Assembly (NCBI RefSeq): GCF_901933205.1
Contig: NC_044573.1
Location: 31,865,493-31,929,492 of the forward strand
Direction of reading: 5' to 3'
Source: Camarhynchus parvulus
Taxonomy: Eukaryota; Chordata; Aves; Passeriformes; Thraupidae
Length of the DNA: 64,000 bases
Part shown: one piece after another, positions 24,701 to 37,671 of the stretch
How the letters are laid out: every line of letters starts with the position of its first letter
Position numbering within the stretch: position 1 is the first letter of the stretch
The notes under the pieces: generated by a model
The model's input: the letters and a program-made list of their open reading frames with translations, nothing else
What the model was told of the DNA's origin: nothing
Databases searched by the model: none
Translations under genes and position numbers: made by a program

Positions 24701-27700
24701 GCCCCATGGTGTAACAGACAATGGGTTAAGGAGCAAAACACAAGGATCAACATTCCTCAAGTTGGACAGGAGCTCCTAATAACCCCCTTAGTGCTGACAG
24801 GAACTATACAGAAACAAATGTGAGTGAAAAACCACTGGGTCAAAACAAATACAGACATTTTAATTTTTGTACTTCTGGCCGGTTACATAACTTCTAAAAT
24901 AATGGTCTTTGAGAAGAGCATTCCCCAAACCACTATTTCTTTCAATTTCATTATGAAGTGAATCTGTACTTCTGATTTTACATGACTTGCTGAGATGATA
25001 AAATTGAAGAGTCACTGGTTCATCATTATGACTCTTTATTGTAAAGTCAAACAGAAAGAAAAGTGAGCTGGGGGGACGCAAGTCCTTATTTTCACACTAA
25101 ACAGCTGTAGTGCTCTGCAAGGAAGAGGAATAACCAGGCAAGGCAGATTAATAATCTGGCAAAGACAGTAAAATTTTTCTCACCGATTTATAAAAGTACA
25201 GACTCAAAGCCATGCCAGAAAAGAACTGTGAATTCAATACACCTGTGATCATGCTTCACAGAGCTTTAAATAATGAAAACCTGCAGCTATTATGTTTCAA
25301 AGAGAACCGTTGGTTTTACATTTATTGTTTTTTTACTTCAGTTTATAGCAGCTTCAATAAATGAAAAGTATAGAAAAATAAATAAATGTTTATAAATTTT
25401 AAAAGACATGTCATGCCCATGATTTAAGTTATACTCATAAATTGAGTTATACTGGTATTTAAAAGAAGCTTGGGATTTAAAACAAGTTGGATATCCAAAG
25501 GGAGCTGGTGAGTGCTGAGGGGGACTACATCTTGCACATCTTAAAAAATCCAAGCCCTCATAAGTATATATTAAACAAAGAAGTTATTGGATTAGCATTT
25601 ATTGAGTACTGAAAAAGATTTAAAAACCACAGATTTGTACATGTTCTATATTTAAGCCAAATTATAACAATCCACCATGAAAAGCTTTAAAACAGTTTTT
25701 AAATCTTCTACAAATTGCAAACACCAAAGTCTAAGACCGGAAAATAGAGCATCTGAAAAAGCCTACTTGGAGGAGGTCACATTGTACAAATAAATGTATA
25801 TACACATGAACAAATAAATAAGACATGCACAGATAAATACAACATGAAAGATATGAAATATAACATATATAGGTTTAATTTTATTTTTCAGGGTAGTTTA
25901 AACTGGAAAAATGAACAAAAAGTAATTTCATTATATATTTGCTACCTCTTGAAATCCAAGAAGCTGTGTCTCAGAATGCTTTACGTTTACAGACACATGT
26001 GAAGAGCACAAAGAGACTTTTGCTTGGCTTGTGTCTACTGGGGGAATGCAAAGGAAAATAAGAATTACCAGTATATTATCTGTAAGTGTTGGCAAAAGTG
26101 GTAGAATTAAATAAATAGAATTAGAGGGAGATTTTTCTTCCTCATGACATCAAATAAGACAATTAGAGGAGAAAGACAAACCTTTCATTTGAAATACTGA
26201 GCAGATGCTTGCAGAGTATGAGCCTTCTTGCACAATGTTTTTGTTTTTCATTACTGAAGGGCTACAAATAAAGTAAGAATGAAATAAAGTTACTTGATTT
26301 TAATCAGGTCTTATCTTTCCTCATTGACCTCTGCCATGGTGTACAACAAGTGTGCTTTTGAAGGATTTTTAACAGCGTGAAAATGTTTAGGTATGAAGGT
26401 GCATTTTGAAATGTATAAAAACCTAGCAGTAGCTACAATTTGGCTGTAGGAGGAATGAAAGATCCAACCAGTATTTGTGATTTTATCACCTCATTAAACA
26501 GGGGATTCAGTTAAGATAAAGAATCCTCAAGTGGCTCTATACAAAACACAGCAACCCTGCCTGACCCTTGGCCTGAAAGAGGGAAGACTCATTGCTCGAG
26601 GCTCCACTTCCTTCCAGTGACCTCCCAACAGCAGCTCTGTCCTGAAATCATTTCTATCTCTTGCAATTTTGCGCTTTAGCTGTATTTGACATAAAATGCC
26701 AAGTACTGTGACTGAGATTTACTCATGCTTGCAAACATTGCTTTTATTTGCATTGACTGAATCCCCTTGGGCTTCTCTTATTTTGTCTGTAACAAGACAA
26801 AGTATAGCCATAAATATTCATGCTGCTGAAAGGTACACCAAGAGGGAGAGTGCAGTGTGTGACACCCCAAACAGCCCCATCCACATTTTTCAATTACTTT
26901 TGGTTGCACCATGTCTTGGGTTGAAAAGATAATTCGAGCTTTTGCTCCTTGGTTCCTGCCTAACGAGGCTGCCAACAGGAGAGTGCCAGTGATGGTGATT
27001 TGCTTTAGCACGTGGACACTCGTCCAATGGAAATGCTGTGAAATCACCAGCACATTTTACATAAGCCACTGAACAGTCATCAGCGAGTAGGAAAAGGATG
27101 CTGCGACATGATCAGTAAATAAGTAGGTGAAATTCTGTCTTGTCTGTAGAGATATTGGAAGTGAAATCTGCTGCACAGCTTGCGGGTTTATATGAACAGT
27201 TTGCTAATTAGAGTTGTATAAAATGACAATTTTTCAAGAAAATTTCCACCCTTCATAGCATCCCAGTGTGAAATTTGGTATTTTTTTTAAACCCAACAAA
27301 TGGGCTATTCTCATATTTTTAAAAAAGTTTCTACTGGCGGTCCAATACCACTGCTCAATGCCGCAAATTTTTCAGTACCACCTCAATGTTTTTTGCTGCC
27401 TAGATATTCTCTGGGTTTTGGCACCCTTCAGCTGCTTCACTCCTCTCTCCCCTGCCTATTTCTGCTGCCCACCAGGATAATGCAAAAAAGTATCAGGAGA
27501 GCTCACACAAGCTCGCTGTCATTTTATAAACTGCAAGTAATGACATTCACTTAAATGAACGCAATAAAACCTAAAAATACTGAAGTGGATTCATTCTTTT
27601 TGAATGCCTGGGTGTTTGCTGCTGCAAGAAAAAGACCCTTTTCAGTCACACCCTTTGGGCTGTTCATATGCAGAGTTTGCTGTGGAAATTAATTTTTTTT

Positions 27701-28438
27701 TAGAAATTCTTCTGGAAGATTTTAAAGAGGATGTCTCTGTCTTTGTTGCCGTCACCCAGATGAAACCAGAAAGGTGCAAAAAGACTGAGAAAGAACAGGA
27801 GCCCTATAAAATTCTTCTACACAATTCATTTTCCACTACTCTGTTGAGTTCTGGTAACTTACTTTTTTCCCTGTAGGGGTAGCAAGAGTAGGAGAGTCTC
27901 TTGATGAAGCATCTCTCTCCATGGGGTGAGCTGCCAAGGGTGGATGTGGGATGAGAACTGTTTCTGACTTTGGCCAGTCCCAAGATCAGGCCAGCCAGAG
28001 AAGATAAGTGAGATAGGACACACTCCTTCTACTCTGTGTGCAAACTCCCCCTCTAAGTCAAGCTGTCCCTCTGTTGAAAGAATGGAAAATAAAATATTTT
28101 CAATTCTTCATACTTTTAACTTTTTTTTTTAATTTATAAAATGCTATTAAAAGTATATATCCTGAATGTACTTTATGCCCCATGAATTCAAGAGTTTTAT
28201 GGGAGCTGGCCTGTGCTAGCTACAAACATGGTAGCAAGGACAAAATCATCTGGGGGTGTGTGAACCTGTGCACATTGATGTCTGTGTTATTTGTAGTGGT
28301 GGCAAGGGTCAAAGTAGTATTTCTAATTAGCTAGTGCTCCCCAATGCCAGGTTTTAACACACAGCCTTCTCAGCCATGTTCTTTTTCTGTTTTCAGCATA
28401 GAGACCAAACTGAGAGTTGCTCTGTATTCCCAGTCTGA
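21749..28438. other. Long noncoding stretch, nothing firm recognised
   Basis: Open frames overlap each other on both strands around 21.8-23.1 kb (up to 135 codons, minus, 22644-23051), but none has a recognisable domain and no coherent splice structure could be built. No CR1 end or tandem repeat was seen. The part around 27.0-27.24 kb reads like possible conserved noncoding DNA (see findings). Confidence 0.5.
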
Positions 28439-28488
28439 TTTTATTTTATTTAGTTTTGTTTATTTTATTTTACATAAATAAAAGTGAC
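28439..28488. repeat. T-rich low-complexity tract, (ATTTT)n-like
   Basis: Repeated 'tttta/ttttg' units (attttattttatttagttt...) run about 50 bases and end in 'cataaataaaa'. It is a simple low-complexity sequence with no attached retroelement. Confidence 0.75.
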
Positions 28489-30162
28489 CTACATTTGCTA
28501 GCTAGGTGGCAAACAGTGATTAAAGGGTCAGTTGTGCTCTTTGGGACAAGGAGGGGGAGATCCATGTAATTCAAGAAAACTTGAAAGGGGAGGAAGCAAT
28601 GGTCTTTAGGCAAAAAAAAAAATAAATCTCTTCTGGACAAAACTGAATTCTGAGAATATCCCCAGCACTCTGCCACAATGCCTTCTCTTAAGGGAAAGAC
28701 TGGTTCTCCATCTCCCTGGCCTCCAAAATTTCTTTTTTACAGTGAAATAAGGAAAGAATCTGTAAGACACATCAGGATTCTGGAAACAATGGGGGGCTGA
28801 CAAGTCCTCTTCATTGCCCTTCCCTGTTCCCACAGGTCACAGGAGCCAGTGAAGGTGTCTGAGACAGCCGGTGGGATGGTGCTGCTGGCTGGGACTGCCT
28901 GTGCTGCTGGTTCCAGCCACAGGAACCAGTATGGGATTACCCAGCTCCTGCCACCACACAGCAGCGGTCACCGAATGCAGCCCACTGCCCTGTAACAAAC
29001 CCAGGACCCGCAGGAACCACCAAAAATCCAGGAACAGGCCAACACAGCAGGAGATAAGCTGCTCTAACTCCTAGGCTACAAGCAAATCTCCTAGATGGTT
29101 GCAGGAAGCAGAAAGAGCCAAAAAAATGCCCCAAATTTTCTAGCCAACCTGCTTTGGAGAAATAAAGTTCCTTTTGATGCCCAGGACCAAGTTTTTTCAG
29201 CTCAGCTGTTGAGGAAAGCAGCCTCAGAAATGCTTTCCAAGGACCCCTCCATAAGCCCTGCTAAGGAGGGAGGGGTGAGCTGTGGCCCATCCATTGCTTC
29301 ACAGCAGTGCAGTGATGGGATGGCCCATCATGATGGCGGACTGTGGAGCAGGGGAAGGATCATTTGTTATTCATCTCAAGCCCTGTTTTCAGCAGATAGA
29401 AGACCAGGGACCTACTGCTGCAAACACCACAGAAATAAATAGTTCCCAACTTAAGGCATTTGCCATATGAGTACAGACAATGCCCGGCAGGTGGCTGCTG
29501 ACCACAGTGGCAGAGCTCGCAGGCTGGGGCATGGGGTGTCCTCCAGCTGCACAATTTGGAAATCCAAGGAATTTTTATAGTAATGAATCACAGATTTCAG
29601 CCAGAGTTTTGCCTGAGAAACTACAGGAGCTATTTCTTAATTAGAAATCTGTCCCTCTCATTGACTGCCAATTCAGTTACACAAGCCAGGCACAAAAAGC
29701 ATTTCTTTCTTTTTGTCTCTCTCAGTTTTCTCCCTATTTCTCAATCCTGTGGGAGAAAGGGACAAACATCTCAAATGGGACTGCACTTTGGAACATTTGC
29801 ATACAGCAAACTCCTCAAGGTCAAGGATTTTTTAAGTTTAAATATGTTGTGACAGCTGCAGGACAGGATCAAAGTGGTCTGCAGCCCCACTGGAATTCTC
29901 TCCCTCACGGGTTCCCCCTACCAGAAGGAGAGGTCCCCATCATGAGCATCCCCATGGCACTGCTGGACTTCAGCATCCTTCTGCACCTACGGCCTTCCTC
30001 TCCATTAAATGCCTTTTTTCCCTCTTCCTCAGTCCCTTTTCCTAAATTAACTCACTGCTATTTTTTAATCTGTACCTTCCTTTGATGAGGAGCTGTCAGC
30101 TCTGCGCATCTCAGTACCTCGGAGTGGCAGACTGAGTTTATGCAAACCTATTTTCTGGCTCC
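28489..30162. other. Noncoding DNA, nothing recognised
   Basis: G+C is slightly higher than in the preceding 25 kb. Open frames up to 115 codons (29095-29442 plus) lack motifs and are contradicted by overlapping frames. No repeat family was recognised. Confidence 0.45.
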
Positions 30163-30371
30163 CCGCATGGCAGAGCCGCGTCTCTCCGGTGCCACACTGC
30201 TGTCTGTGGAGGGGATGAGTAATTCTGCCACGGCAGGCACGGGGGGGACACGGAGGGGACCACAGGCGGCACCTCCAGCACGGCGGGGCCGGGACGCTGG
30301 GATGCCGCGTATGGCTCCCAAGCTGTCGAGCACGCTCGCACCCACACGGGGCTGGAGGTGATGACAGCGCC
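30163..30371. other. Very small CpG-rich patch
   Basis: I count about 19 CpG dinucleotides in roughly 210 bases, against almost none in the flanking kilobases, and the patch is clearly GC-rich. It is too short for a standard CpG island. Overlapping frames on both strands (73-92 codons) are expected because GC-rich sequence has few stops. It could be an unmethylated regulatory element or alternative promoter. No TATA, donor site or exon can be assigned. Confidence 0.6.
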
Positions 30372-31555
30372 TGGTTCCTCCTCAGCAGCTACTGCCAGGC
30401 TGGACCACAGTGCCAAGAGCTCCTGCTGGAGCCATGGGGTCAGAGGTGAAACCTGCCAGGATCGAGTCTGGGATTGTCACTCGTGCTGAGGAAGATCCCA
30501 GGCAGATGCAGAGCCTGGGCCAGCACAGCACAGCAGCTTTGTCCTACATATATTTTATTGGGAAAGCTATTTTGGGTGGTTAGACGGGGATGCAAAACCT
30601 GGGCTTCTTCTCTTTTGCAGGAATTAACTCTATTCTGAGGTACCTGACAGCAGCAAATTTTGACTTTCATTACTGACCCAGAGAGCTAAATTCCAGAGGA
30701 TATGACACACCCTAAAGCCCCACCACCTCCAATGGATACAGCGTGATCTTTCTGTATGCGGCCAAGGACGCAAGCTGGGATGGCCGGTCCTGTGAGTAAA
30801 TGATGAATCAGAAAACGTAGTGACTCACAAATTTGGCTTTCCAATATTATGTCATTAGTGAAGCACAGACAAGGCAGAACTCTTGTCACCCAAACCAATA
30901 CAGGTTCCACTTTCCAATAGAAAAGCTATTGAGACTGGGAGCAGCCCCAGGGTAGTTATGGGGGGCACTGGCAGTGCAGTGGCTCCCTCTCTCCTTGGAA
31001 GGACAGTCTGAAGAGAACAGATCTTTAGCACAGCCCTTGTTAGACCTGCCCATGGTCAGGACAAACCCAGAGCTTCATTTTCCTCTGTCTCTCACAGCTT
31101 AAGGTACTCAGTGCAAATAAACTGGCATCGGATGGTCTTCTCCTCATCTGCAGTGGTGGAATAAGGGATCAGGACCAGGGATTTCTCAGTCAGTACATCA
31201 ATGTATGGACAATTTTTACTGTAACCATGGGAATTATTTACAGCCTGGACAGCGTGACCCTTATCTTTTTCTATTCATCTCTCTGCAGCTACATCCCCTA
31301 CAAGAAAAAAATAATCTCGCCATTAAGACAGAATTCAAATCATCACATGCAACTTAATAAGGTTAAAATAATTTTGACCAAACACTGGATGACAAACAAA
31401 GTTCTGTTTATGGCGAGATAGATGTAAAGCAGTTGTAGTGGTGATTTAGAACTGATTCGATCTAAGTGCATCTCAAAAAATTGTGAAATAGAATCTACCA
31501 GCTAAAACTAATGAGCACAAAACTACATTGATTTGGCCCAGGGTGGACAAATAGA
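30372..31555. other. Noncoding DNA, nothing recognised
   Basis: Short chance frames only. No repeat terminus was seen. Confidence 0.45.
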
Positions 31556-31559
31556 ACAT

Positions 31560-31745
31560 CTGGCATATTTGGCACCAATGACACAGCTGGCATTGTTGGA
31601 CTCGTTTCTGCAGAAGGTACAGATGCAGAAATGGGAGAATTGGTACAAACAGTGCAGATGGAACAGTTGGAACAGATGACAGTGGGCAGAGCTGGCGATG
31701 CTGGCACAGGTGTCATAACCTCAACAGCTGGCACAAGTTGTGACA
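31560..31745. repeat. Degenerate minisatellite-like sequence
   Basis: Words of the type (A/G)CTGGCA, TTGG(C/T)A, GCAGA(T/A)G and GAACAGTTGG recur at irregular 9-24 base spacing. Near the end 'gctggcacaggtgtcat' is echoed by 'gctggcacaagttgtgac'. On the minus strand this reads as a V-P-A/P-T/S-P rich 83-codon frame (31495-31746), a normal by-product of a repeat whose period is often a multiple of three. It is an old, decayed tandem repeat rather than a gene. Confidence 0.5.
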
Positions 31746-32555
31746 ATCCTGGGATTTCTTAGTGCAAGGCACATGTTCATTTTGGCTTTGGCTGCAGAGA
31801 GATAAGAGCATTTTATAATTAGTAAATGTGCCATTTAAAAAAGAACTTTTTTTCCATCCTTAAGGACATCCACCTCCAACTGTTACAGCCTGGAATGCGG
31901 AGCATTTCTGCAAATTATAATTTCCCAGAGAAAACCACAATTGATAAATACAGATTTAATATAAGGTAATTAGACATTTTTATTCTCATATAGATAATAA
32001 TCATGAATAGGATTTCTTCATAAGAGGTTTGTTAAAAAACATGGTGAGATCTGTAGCCTGATCATGGAGATTAAAACAAGCTTTGTCTTAAAGCCAAGGC
32101 TTGTTTACCACGAAATTAGTGGGCTATATTTTCCAAAAGTGCAATGCTTCACAATGAATTTGACAGGAGCCACTGGGAAGAGCAGGGCACTGGGTGAGCA
32201 CCATGGAAATAGTTAATTCTTTGGCTGAAAAATGAACCATACTTAGGGCAAGAAAGAAAAAAATGGAGAAGCCACAATATTGCCTATTCTTTAGCAATGC
32301 AGCTTTGTTAAACATAATTGAAATACCACCGGTTAGAGTCTGATTTTCATCTGAGAAAGCAAATACCTTGCTCTCCCTCGAGCCTCTGCTCTGCTAGTAG
32401 CTGTAACAAGGCAGTATCCTTTCATTCCCGTGAAAAGATAAGCAACAAGATGAAGTTGCTTGCCAAGAATTTAAAACAGAAATTAATTCCTTCTTTTATT
32501 TCAGCTGTTAAATGCTATAGAGAGCAGGCAGGAAGTAAATTTTGCTGAACTCTGG
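31746..32555. other. AT-rich noncoding DNA, nothing recognised
   Basis: No coding or repeat feature was recognised. Confidence 0.45.
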
Positions 32556-32640
32556 GGCCTGATCCTGCAAAACCTTATTCACGTCTGTCTTCAATAGCAG
32601 CGCAAGCCTGCAGTGGAAGGGTTTGGAGGATTCAGCTTCC
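32556..32640. repeat. Possible ancient amniote MITE-like fragment
   Basis: 'ggggcctgatcctgcaaaaccttattcacg' at 32553-32582 closely resembles one terminus of an old palindromic DNA-transposon family common in turtles and crocodilians ('gggcctgatcctgcaaac...cttactcacg'). The complementary terminus is not present downstream, so only one end survives. The family assignment is from memory of the motif and is unverified. Confidence 0.4.
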
Positions 32641-35424
32641 CTTTTCAGAAGACTTACACCCTGCAGAGCTTACTTGTTGGATATATTTCTGAATGCACCT
32701 TTTATCATGCTTCTTGCACAAAACCAGTTTTCACCAACCTGATTTCACTGCACAAAGAGACCGTTGGTCGGTATTTTTAGCAAAGAGAATTTACAGGAAA
32801 GAGGATTTAAAAAAAAAAAGACAAGACCCAGGACAAACCAATAAAAATACTGAATTGAAAAATATTTAACAGCTTGAAAAACCTCAAATGAGTACGCATT
32901 GTCACGGCTTGAGAGGTTTTTAGTACTCAGCCATTTTGAGCAATTCTTTGTCCTCTGTTTAGTCATGTGCTCCCCTACCTTGTGCTGTACATTACAAAAC
33001 CCCTAGTTAGTAAGACATGCTTTATATCAAGTGATGACTACAACCTAAACCCTCATGAAACAAAAAAGGAATAGTTTGGAGCAGAGGAAGTTAAAGCTGT
33101 GCTGCTCAGCTGTACTCCCAGCTATACCACAAGGAACAGTGATATTGAAATCAAGACCCAAATTTCCTGTCCCCTTATTTCAAGCACAGACAGCTATTGG
33201 TCTAAGCTGCAGACTGCTAAAAAACCCAGCCTATAAATGTTCATAAAATCAGGAGTAGGTCCTTTATATTATATAAATATATTGCACAGCTGCAGTAAAT
33301 TTTCTAAGTTGCCAAGCGGATGAGATGACCCTAGCAGTTTAAACCAGGCCTGTTTCCTTCCAGCCAAGTACAAGTAACTGCCATAGCTCTCCTGGTTTCC
33401 TGGATGTGGCCATGCAACCAGCACTACCACCAGCTCCCAATGGGGACCAGGAGCAACCCCCACAGCTGGCCACACAGCCATCCCTTCAAAGCTGTCAGCC
33501 ACCACTGCTTTGTCATTATCTGTCACCCAGGAATGCTGGACCTACAGCAGGAACCAACCTGGATGTTTGACATGAGGGAAGGGAGATGAGGATTTCACCT
33601 GGGCTGCTGCCTCACTGCTTGCTGGGCTTATCAAGAAGAAATAAACTTGGTTTCCTGTGTTTTGTGAGTGCTTTGCTCTCTGCCTTTTATTTAATAGCTG
33701 CCTGCACACCCAGTGCTTCATAACCTATGGACGTCTCACGAAAACATTCCTCTCTGGCTTCTGGCTGCAAACTTTTACAATGTGCTTTAATCCCCCCTTC
33801 AAACAGTTGCTGCACATGCTGGCTCTCTGCTGTCCCTGGAGAACTACAGCCAGGCTGTGATATCCCAGCTGGGGTAGCAACTGGGAGGGGGGCAGCAGCT
33901 ATTCCCCCCTCTCTACACCAGCAGATGCACACTGAAGAAAATTTCTATTCACCTTGAGATGAGCTTCCTGCTCCAAGCAAGATCTACAAGTAAAATCCAG
34001 CTACTTGTTAATGGAAAAAAGATAATGATGGCTGTCTTTTTTTGCCCTCTGCTCTGTATGTGCAGTAGGTGTCCCTTTATGATATGGAAAGACCGGACCT
34101 TTTAGTCTTGAAATAGGTGTTTTATTTTTATTTAGTCTTTACACATTTAGATTTGAGCCCATCGTGTTTTAAAGATATCAAATCTTACTCATAAAATTAA
34201 CTTCTATGCACCATTTTTATTCCATTTAAACCTTCAAAATAAAGGTCACATGGGATTTAATTACTGTCTATGACAGATGCCACCTCTCTGCACAAAGACC
34301 ATATTTCACCCAACTCCCCAGAAAATAAGTCTGTTAATCATGGTCAAGATGCTGCTCAGTCATCACAGCTCAACGTTTTCTCTTGTCTCAACATTCTGTG
34401 ATTGAGGATCAGCTCCCCAGCAAATATGAATCATTACATCTCCAAAGTCAACACAACTTTGCTGATTACCTTATTGAGGATCTAGCCCTGTATATTATGG
34501 AGGCAACATCTCCATGAAATTGATTTTGGAAGCAGAAGTGCAATTTTTCTAATATGATTAAAGCACATGCTGTTGCGACAGCATTTACAGGTTGGAAATT
34601 GAGTTAGTAAATGGCCCTTTGTCTGCTCAGCATTACCCTTGATGGTTGCTTCCTTCAGCCAATCCAGATGCTGCCCTCTATGCCTGGCATGCTCTCCCAG
34701 TACCATGTAAAGCTGGTTCTCTGGGTACTGGTTTAGGGTCAAGAAGTCTGCTTTACTACAGACCCCTTGTGGAACCTGGAGCAAGAGTTTTGGCTCCCTG
34801 TGGAGACAATCTGGGGAAGCTTCCAGATTTCTGGGTCTGGCTGGGTATCCCAACTCACTTGGACAGGACATCAATGCCCACTCATGCTCTTACCTTTGAT
34901 GCACCATTGCAAGGCAGAAATCTGGGCATAGCAGCCACAAGGAGCCATGGTGTGCTCTGCTTGCCTCAACAGCCAGGGAGACAGGCTTCCCAATTTATGA
35001 AAAAACCCACTCATATCTTTTATTAAACCGTTGAAATAGCCCTGTGCCTTCATTGTCATCTTACTACTTCTATCTCTTCCCCAGACCTTTTCTACACTAA
35101 GCCCAACTTCCAGAATAAAATGGAGTACTGAGTTCATTTAGCACCCATGAAGTGCCCAGAGGCAGGAGCCACTGCAGGCACTGTAACAGTCACTGACTGA
35201 TCATTTATGAACAGAGTAGCACTAGCTTTTGCTGCAATTCCATGCCTTGCCTTCTATCAATTCCTACATTGATGGAGCTAATCCAACTTTCTAAATGATC
35301 TTTTAACCTGATTTCTCCTCGCTGAAATGATATGCACCCTTTCATATAGCAGTATAGCTTTGCTATATCAGGATATTGTCCAAGGTTTGGGTTTTTTTCT
35401 GCAGTATTTTATGTAGATCTAAAT
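32641..35424. other. Noncoding DNA, nothing recognised
   Basis: The minus-strand frame 34482-34874 (130 codons) is the most protein-like by composition, with a C-K-C-C cluster. It has no known domain, has overlapping plus-strand frames, and no splice or promoter signals were identified. Other frames are shorter. No repeat end was seen. Confidence 0.45.
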
Positions 35425-35530
35425 TCAAATCTGGACCACGCTCTTGCAGCCTCTGATCCAAACCTCAGTCAGGTCAATGGAAGTCTCTCCTTGGGCTCTG
35501 AATCAGGACATTTTCAACATTAGCTGCTGC
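35425..35530. repeat. Possible ancient amniote MITE-like fragment
   Basis: 'cctctgatccaaacc...caggtcaatggaagtctctccttgggctctgaatcaggac' resembles the arms of an old palindromic element ('gcctgatccaaagcccattgaagtcaatgg...gactt...ctttggatcaggc'). The two arms face each other as expected but are strongly diverged. Confidence 0.4.
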
Positions 35531-37396
35531 TCAGGTAATGAGGACTCATCCAGGTGTTTCAGCTGCATACTGGGGATCTTCTTGGGAGCCTGGAAAGAGG
35601 AAGGTGACTCACTTCTCTTGGTCCAAAATTAATGCAGATTATTTGAACTTTCATCCAGAGGTACATCTGGATTCCTCTGTGAAGAGTTTATGGAATTAAA
35701 TAGTTGGGAATTAATAACCTGTGCCCCAAAGCTTACTCTTTTGACCCACAGGGCAAGCGTGCTTCTGCAGAAAATTCCCAGATTCTGGAGGTGCCTTGCA
35801 GACTGTTTTCTTCAAGAAGAATCAGAGGCAGGTCTGCCTCCTCTCTCCTTGCCCTGGTCAGATCTATTAGCAGAGCACCTGCCCAAGTGAATAACCTGCA
35901 GCAGGGAGTTGCAGCACTGGAGTTAGCACTACACAAATGCCGGTGCCTTCACACTGCGCAAATTTAATGCCGTCATTTGCCTCAAAGTCTTCACTGATGC
36001 TGTTTGCTGAGCAAAGTACTGTTCTTCTGCATGCTATCAGAATACAGCCCTAAGTGCTTTCCTGGACTAGGTCCCAATACCTGCACATTTGCCTTGGAAG
36101 ATAAAATAAGCAATGATATATAGGGCTGGGTGAGAGTCATCTCACTACATTGTCTGCTTTTTCTTGGCTACTGCAGGTTTTCTGATGCGTTTGTGGCTGA
36201 GAGAGGACAAATGTCTCTGCAGGTTCTGTCTTTGGGATTTACTGGGCTTTGCACACTCAAGAAGCATACAGTATCTTCTCCAGACTAGACTGGACTCCCA
36301 GCCAAATATGAAATTTTAGTATTGGATCTATCCATGTACCCAGAGGAACTGCATGTCCAGACTCTTTAGAGGTTTAACTATGTCTCTACAGTAGCTGTAA
36401 TCACTTTGGGAAAAATCATTTTTGTCTCAGCTTTGGATAATCTTTGTCATCTTAAGCCTATGTGATCAGCCTCAACTTTCATCCTAGGTGGCCCTTTTCA
36501 CTTGAAACCAAAAAATAAAAACTTGTGAAGCCATCTACAGCACTCTCTCTCTCTCTTTTCAGATACCAGGCACAGCTCTGGACTTCATCTCAGTTGATGA
36601 GCTTGCCAGGGTTTACACAGCCTCTCTTCTCTGGCCCCTGAAGAAGAACCTTCTCCAATGAGACAATGTTCTTGCTGTTATAAATGGCAATGTAGACCAT
36701 GATAAAAACTGATGATGCTTGTTTTGTCTCACTGGGATATTGTTTTCTTCACTTTCTGGTACCCAGCACACCAGGATTTTGGATGGAGCACAATTTATTG
36801 AGATTTCTGGCACTGGTATCGCTGAATTATGTTTGATTCAGCTCTTCAGCCACAAAACCTCAGTGCTGAAGCACTACACACCAGGCTTCACTGCCTTCCA
36901 GTGGGTTTCTCTAGTCTTTGTTGTTTCATCTGCAAAGCTTCTTTAAAAGCAGCTGTTGTTCAGTCAATCTGTAAATTATTAGAATCATCTCCTTGAAGCA
37001 TTTTTGAAGCCATCCTGCTGCAGAGTTGTTTCTAACTTACGTTTTCAAGTATTGATGTGCTTTTAAGCAATTCAAGCTTAAAAGGGGGGTCCTGATTCAG
37101 GGTCAAATATTTCTGCAATGTGTGTTTCACAGTTACTATTAACAATACTAACTGCCATACTGAAAGAATGCTGCTAAGGGGGAAATGAGTTCCACATTCT
37201 GTCAGTATTAGAAAATGGTACCACTCCTTTCCTGTAGAGGTGATGATTTTGTAACCAGCATTAAATGGTAGATTTTCTGGAAAGCAGAGGTTAAAAAAAA
37301 AAGGGGGCACTGAGGTGATCTCAAATTTAACAGCAGAGTCTAGGGGGAAGACTTCCATGCTCTCAGAGAAAACAGCTGGAAATCACCCCCATTTTT
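35531..37396. other. Noncoding DNA, nothing firm recognised
   Basis: Chance frames only, up to 108 codons on minus at 37032-37358. A short (CT)n run lies at 36543-36557. A 'ggtcctgattcagggtcaaat' word near 37087 may be another ancient-repeat scrap, but this is not secure. Confidence 0.45.
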
Positions 37397-37490
37397 AGGG
37401 AGACAGAGGACAAGAGGAGAGAGGGGGGTAAAATGTAGAAGGAAACAGAAAGGAAGAGGGAAGTGAAAGGGCAAAACTAGAAGAAGCTTG
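37397..37490 (+). repeat. Polypurine tract
   Basis: About 94 bases are roughly 90% purine on the plus strand (AGGGAGACAGAGGACAAG... to ...AGAAGAAG). Such homopurine stretches can adopt triplex structures. It lies just upstream of the CpG-rich patch at 37672-37835. No specific element was recognised. Confidence 0.6.
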
Positions 37491-37671
37491 CTAACAAAAA
37501 ATGTGTTTTACACCAGTTTTTGCAGGGCTGCCCTTCGAAGTCAACGAGATTGACCAATCAAGGAGACAGCTATCTACTTCACAGGACCATGACCCAGAAG
37601 CTGGCAGCTTAAGAAACCAGAGGTTAAAGGGAAGTAAGCATTTGGATAAGAAGGAGAAGGAACAGCTGTCT

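Noticed and set aside
34482..34874. 130-codon minus frame with a C-K-C-C cluster
   Set aside because: No family resemblance, overlapping frames on the other strand, and no promoter or splice context.
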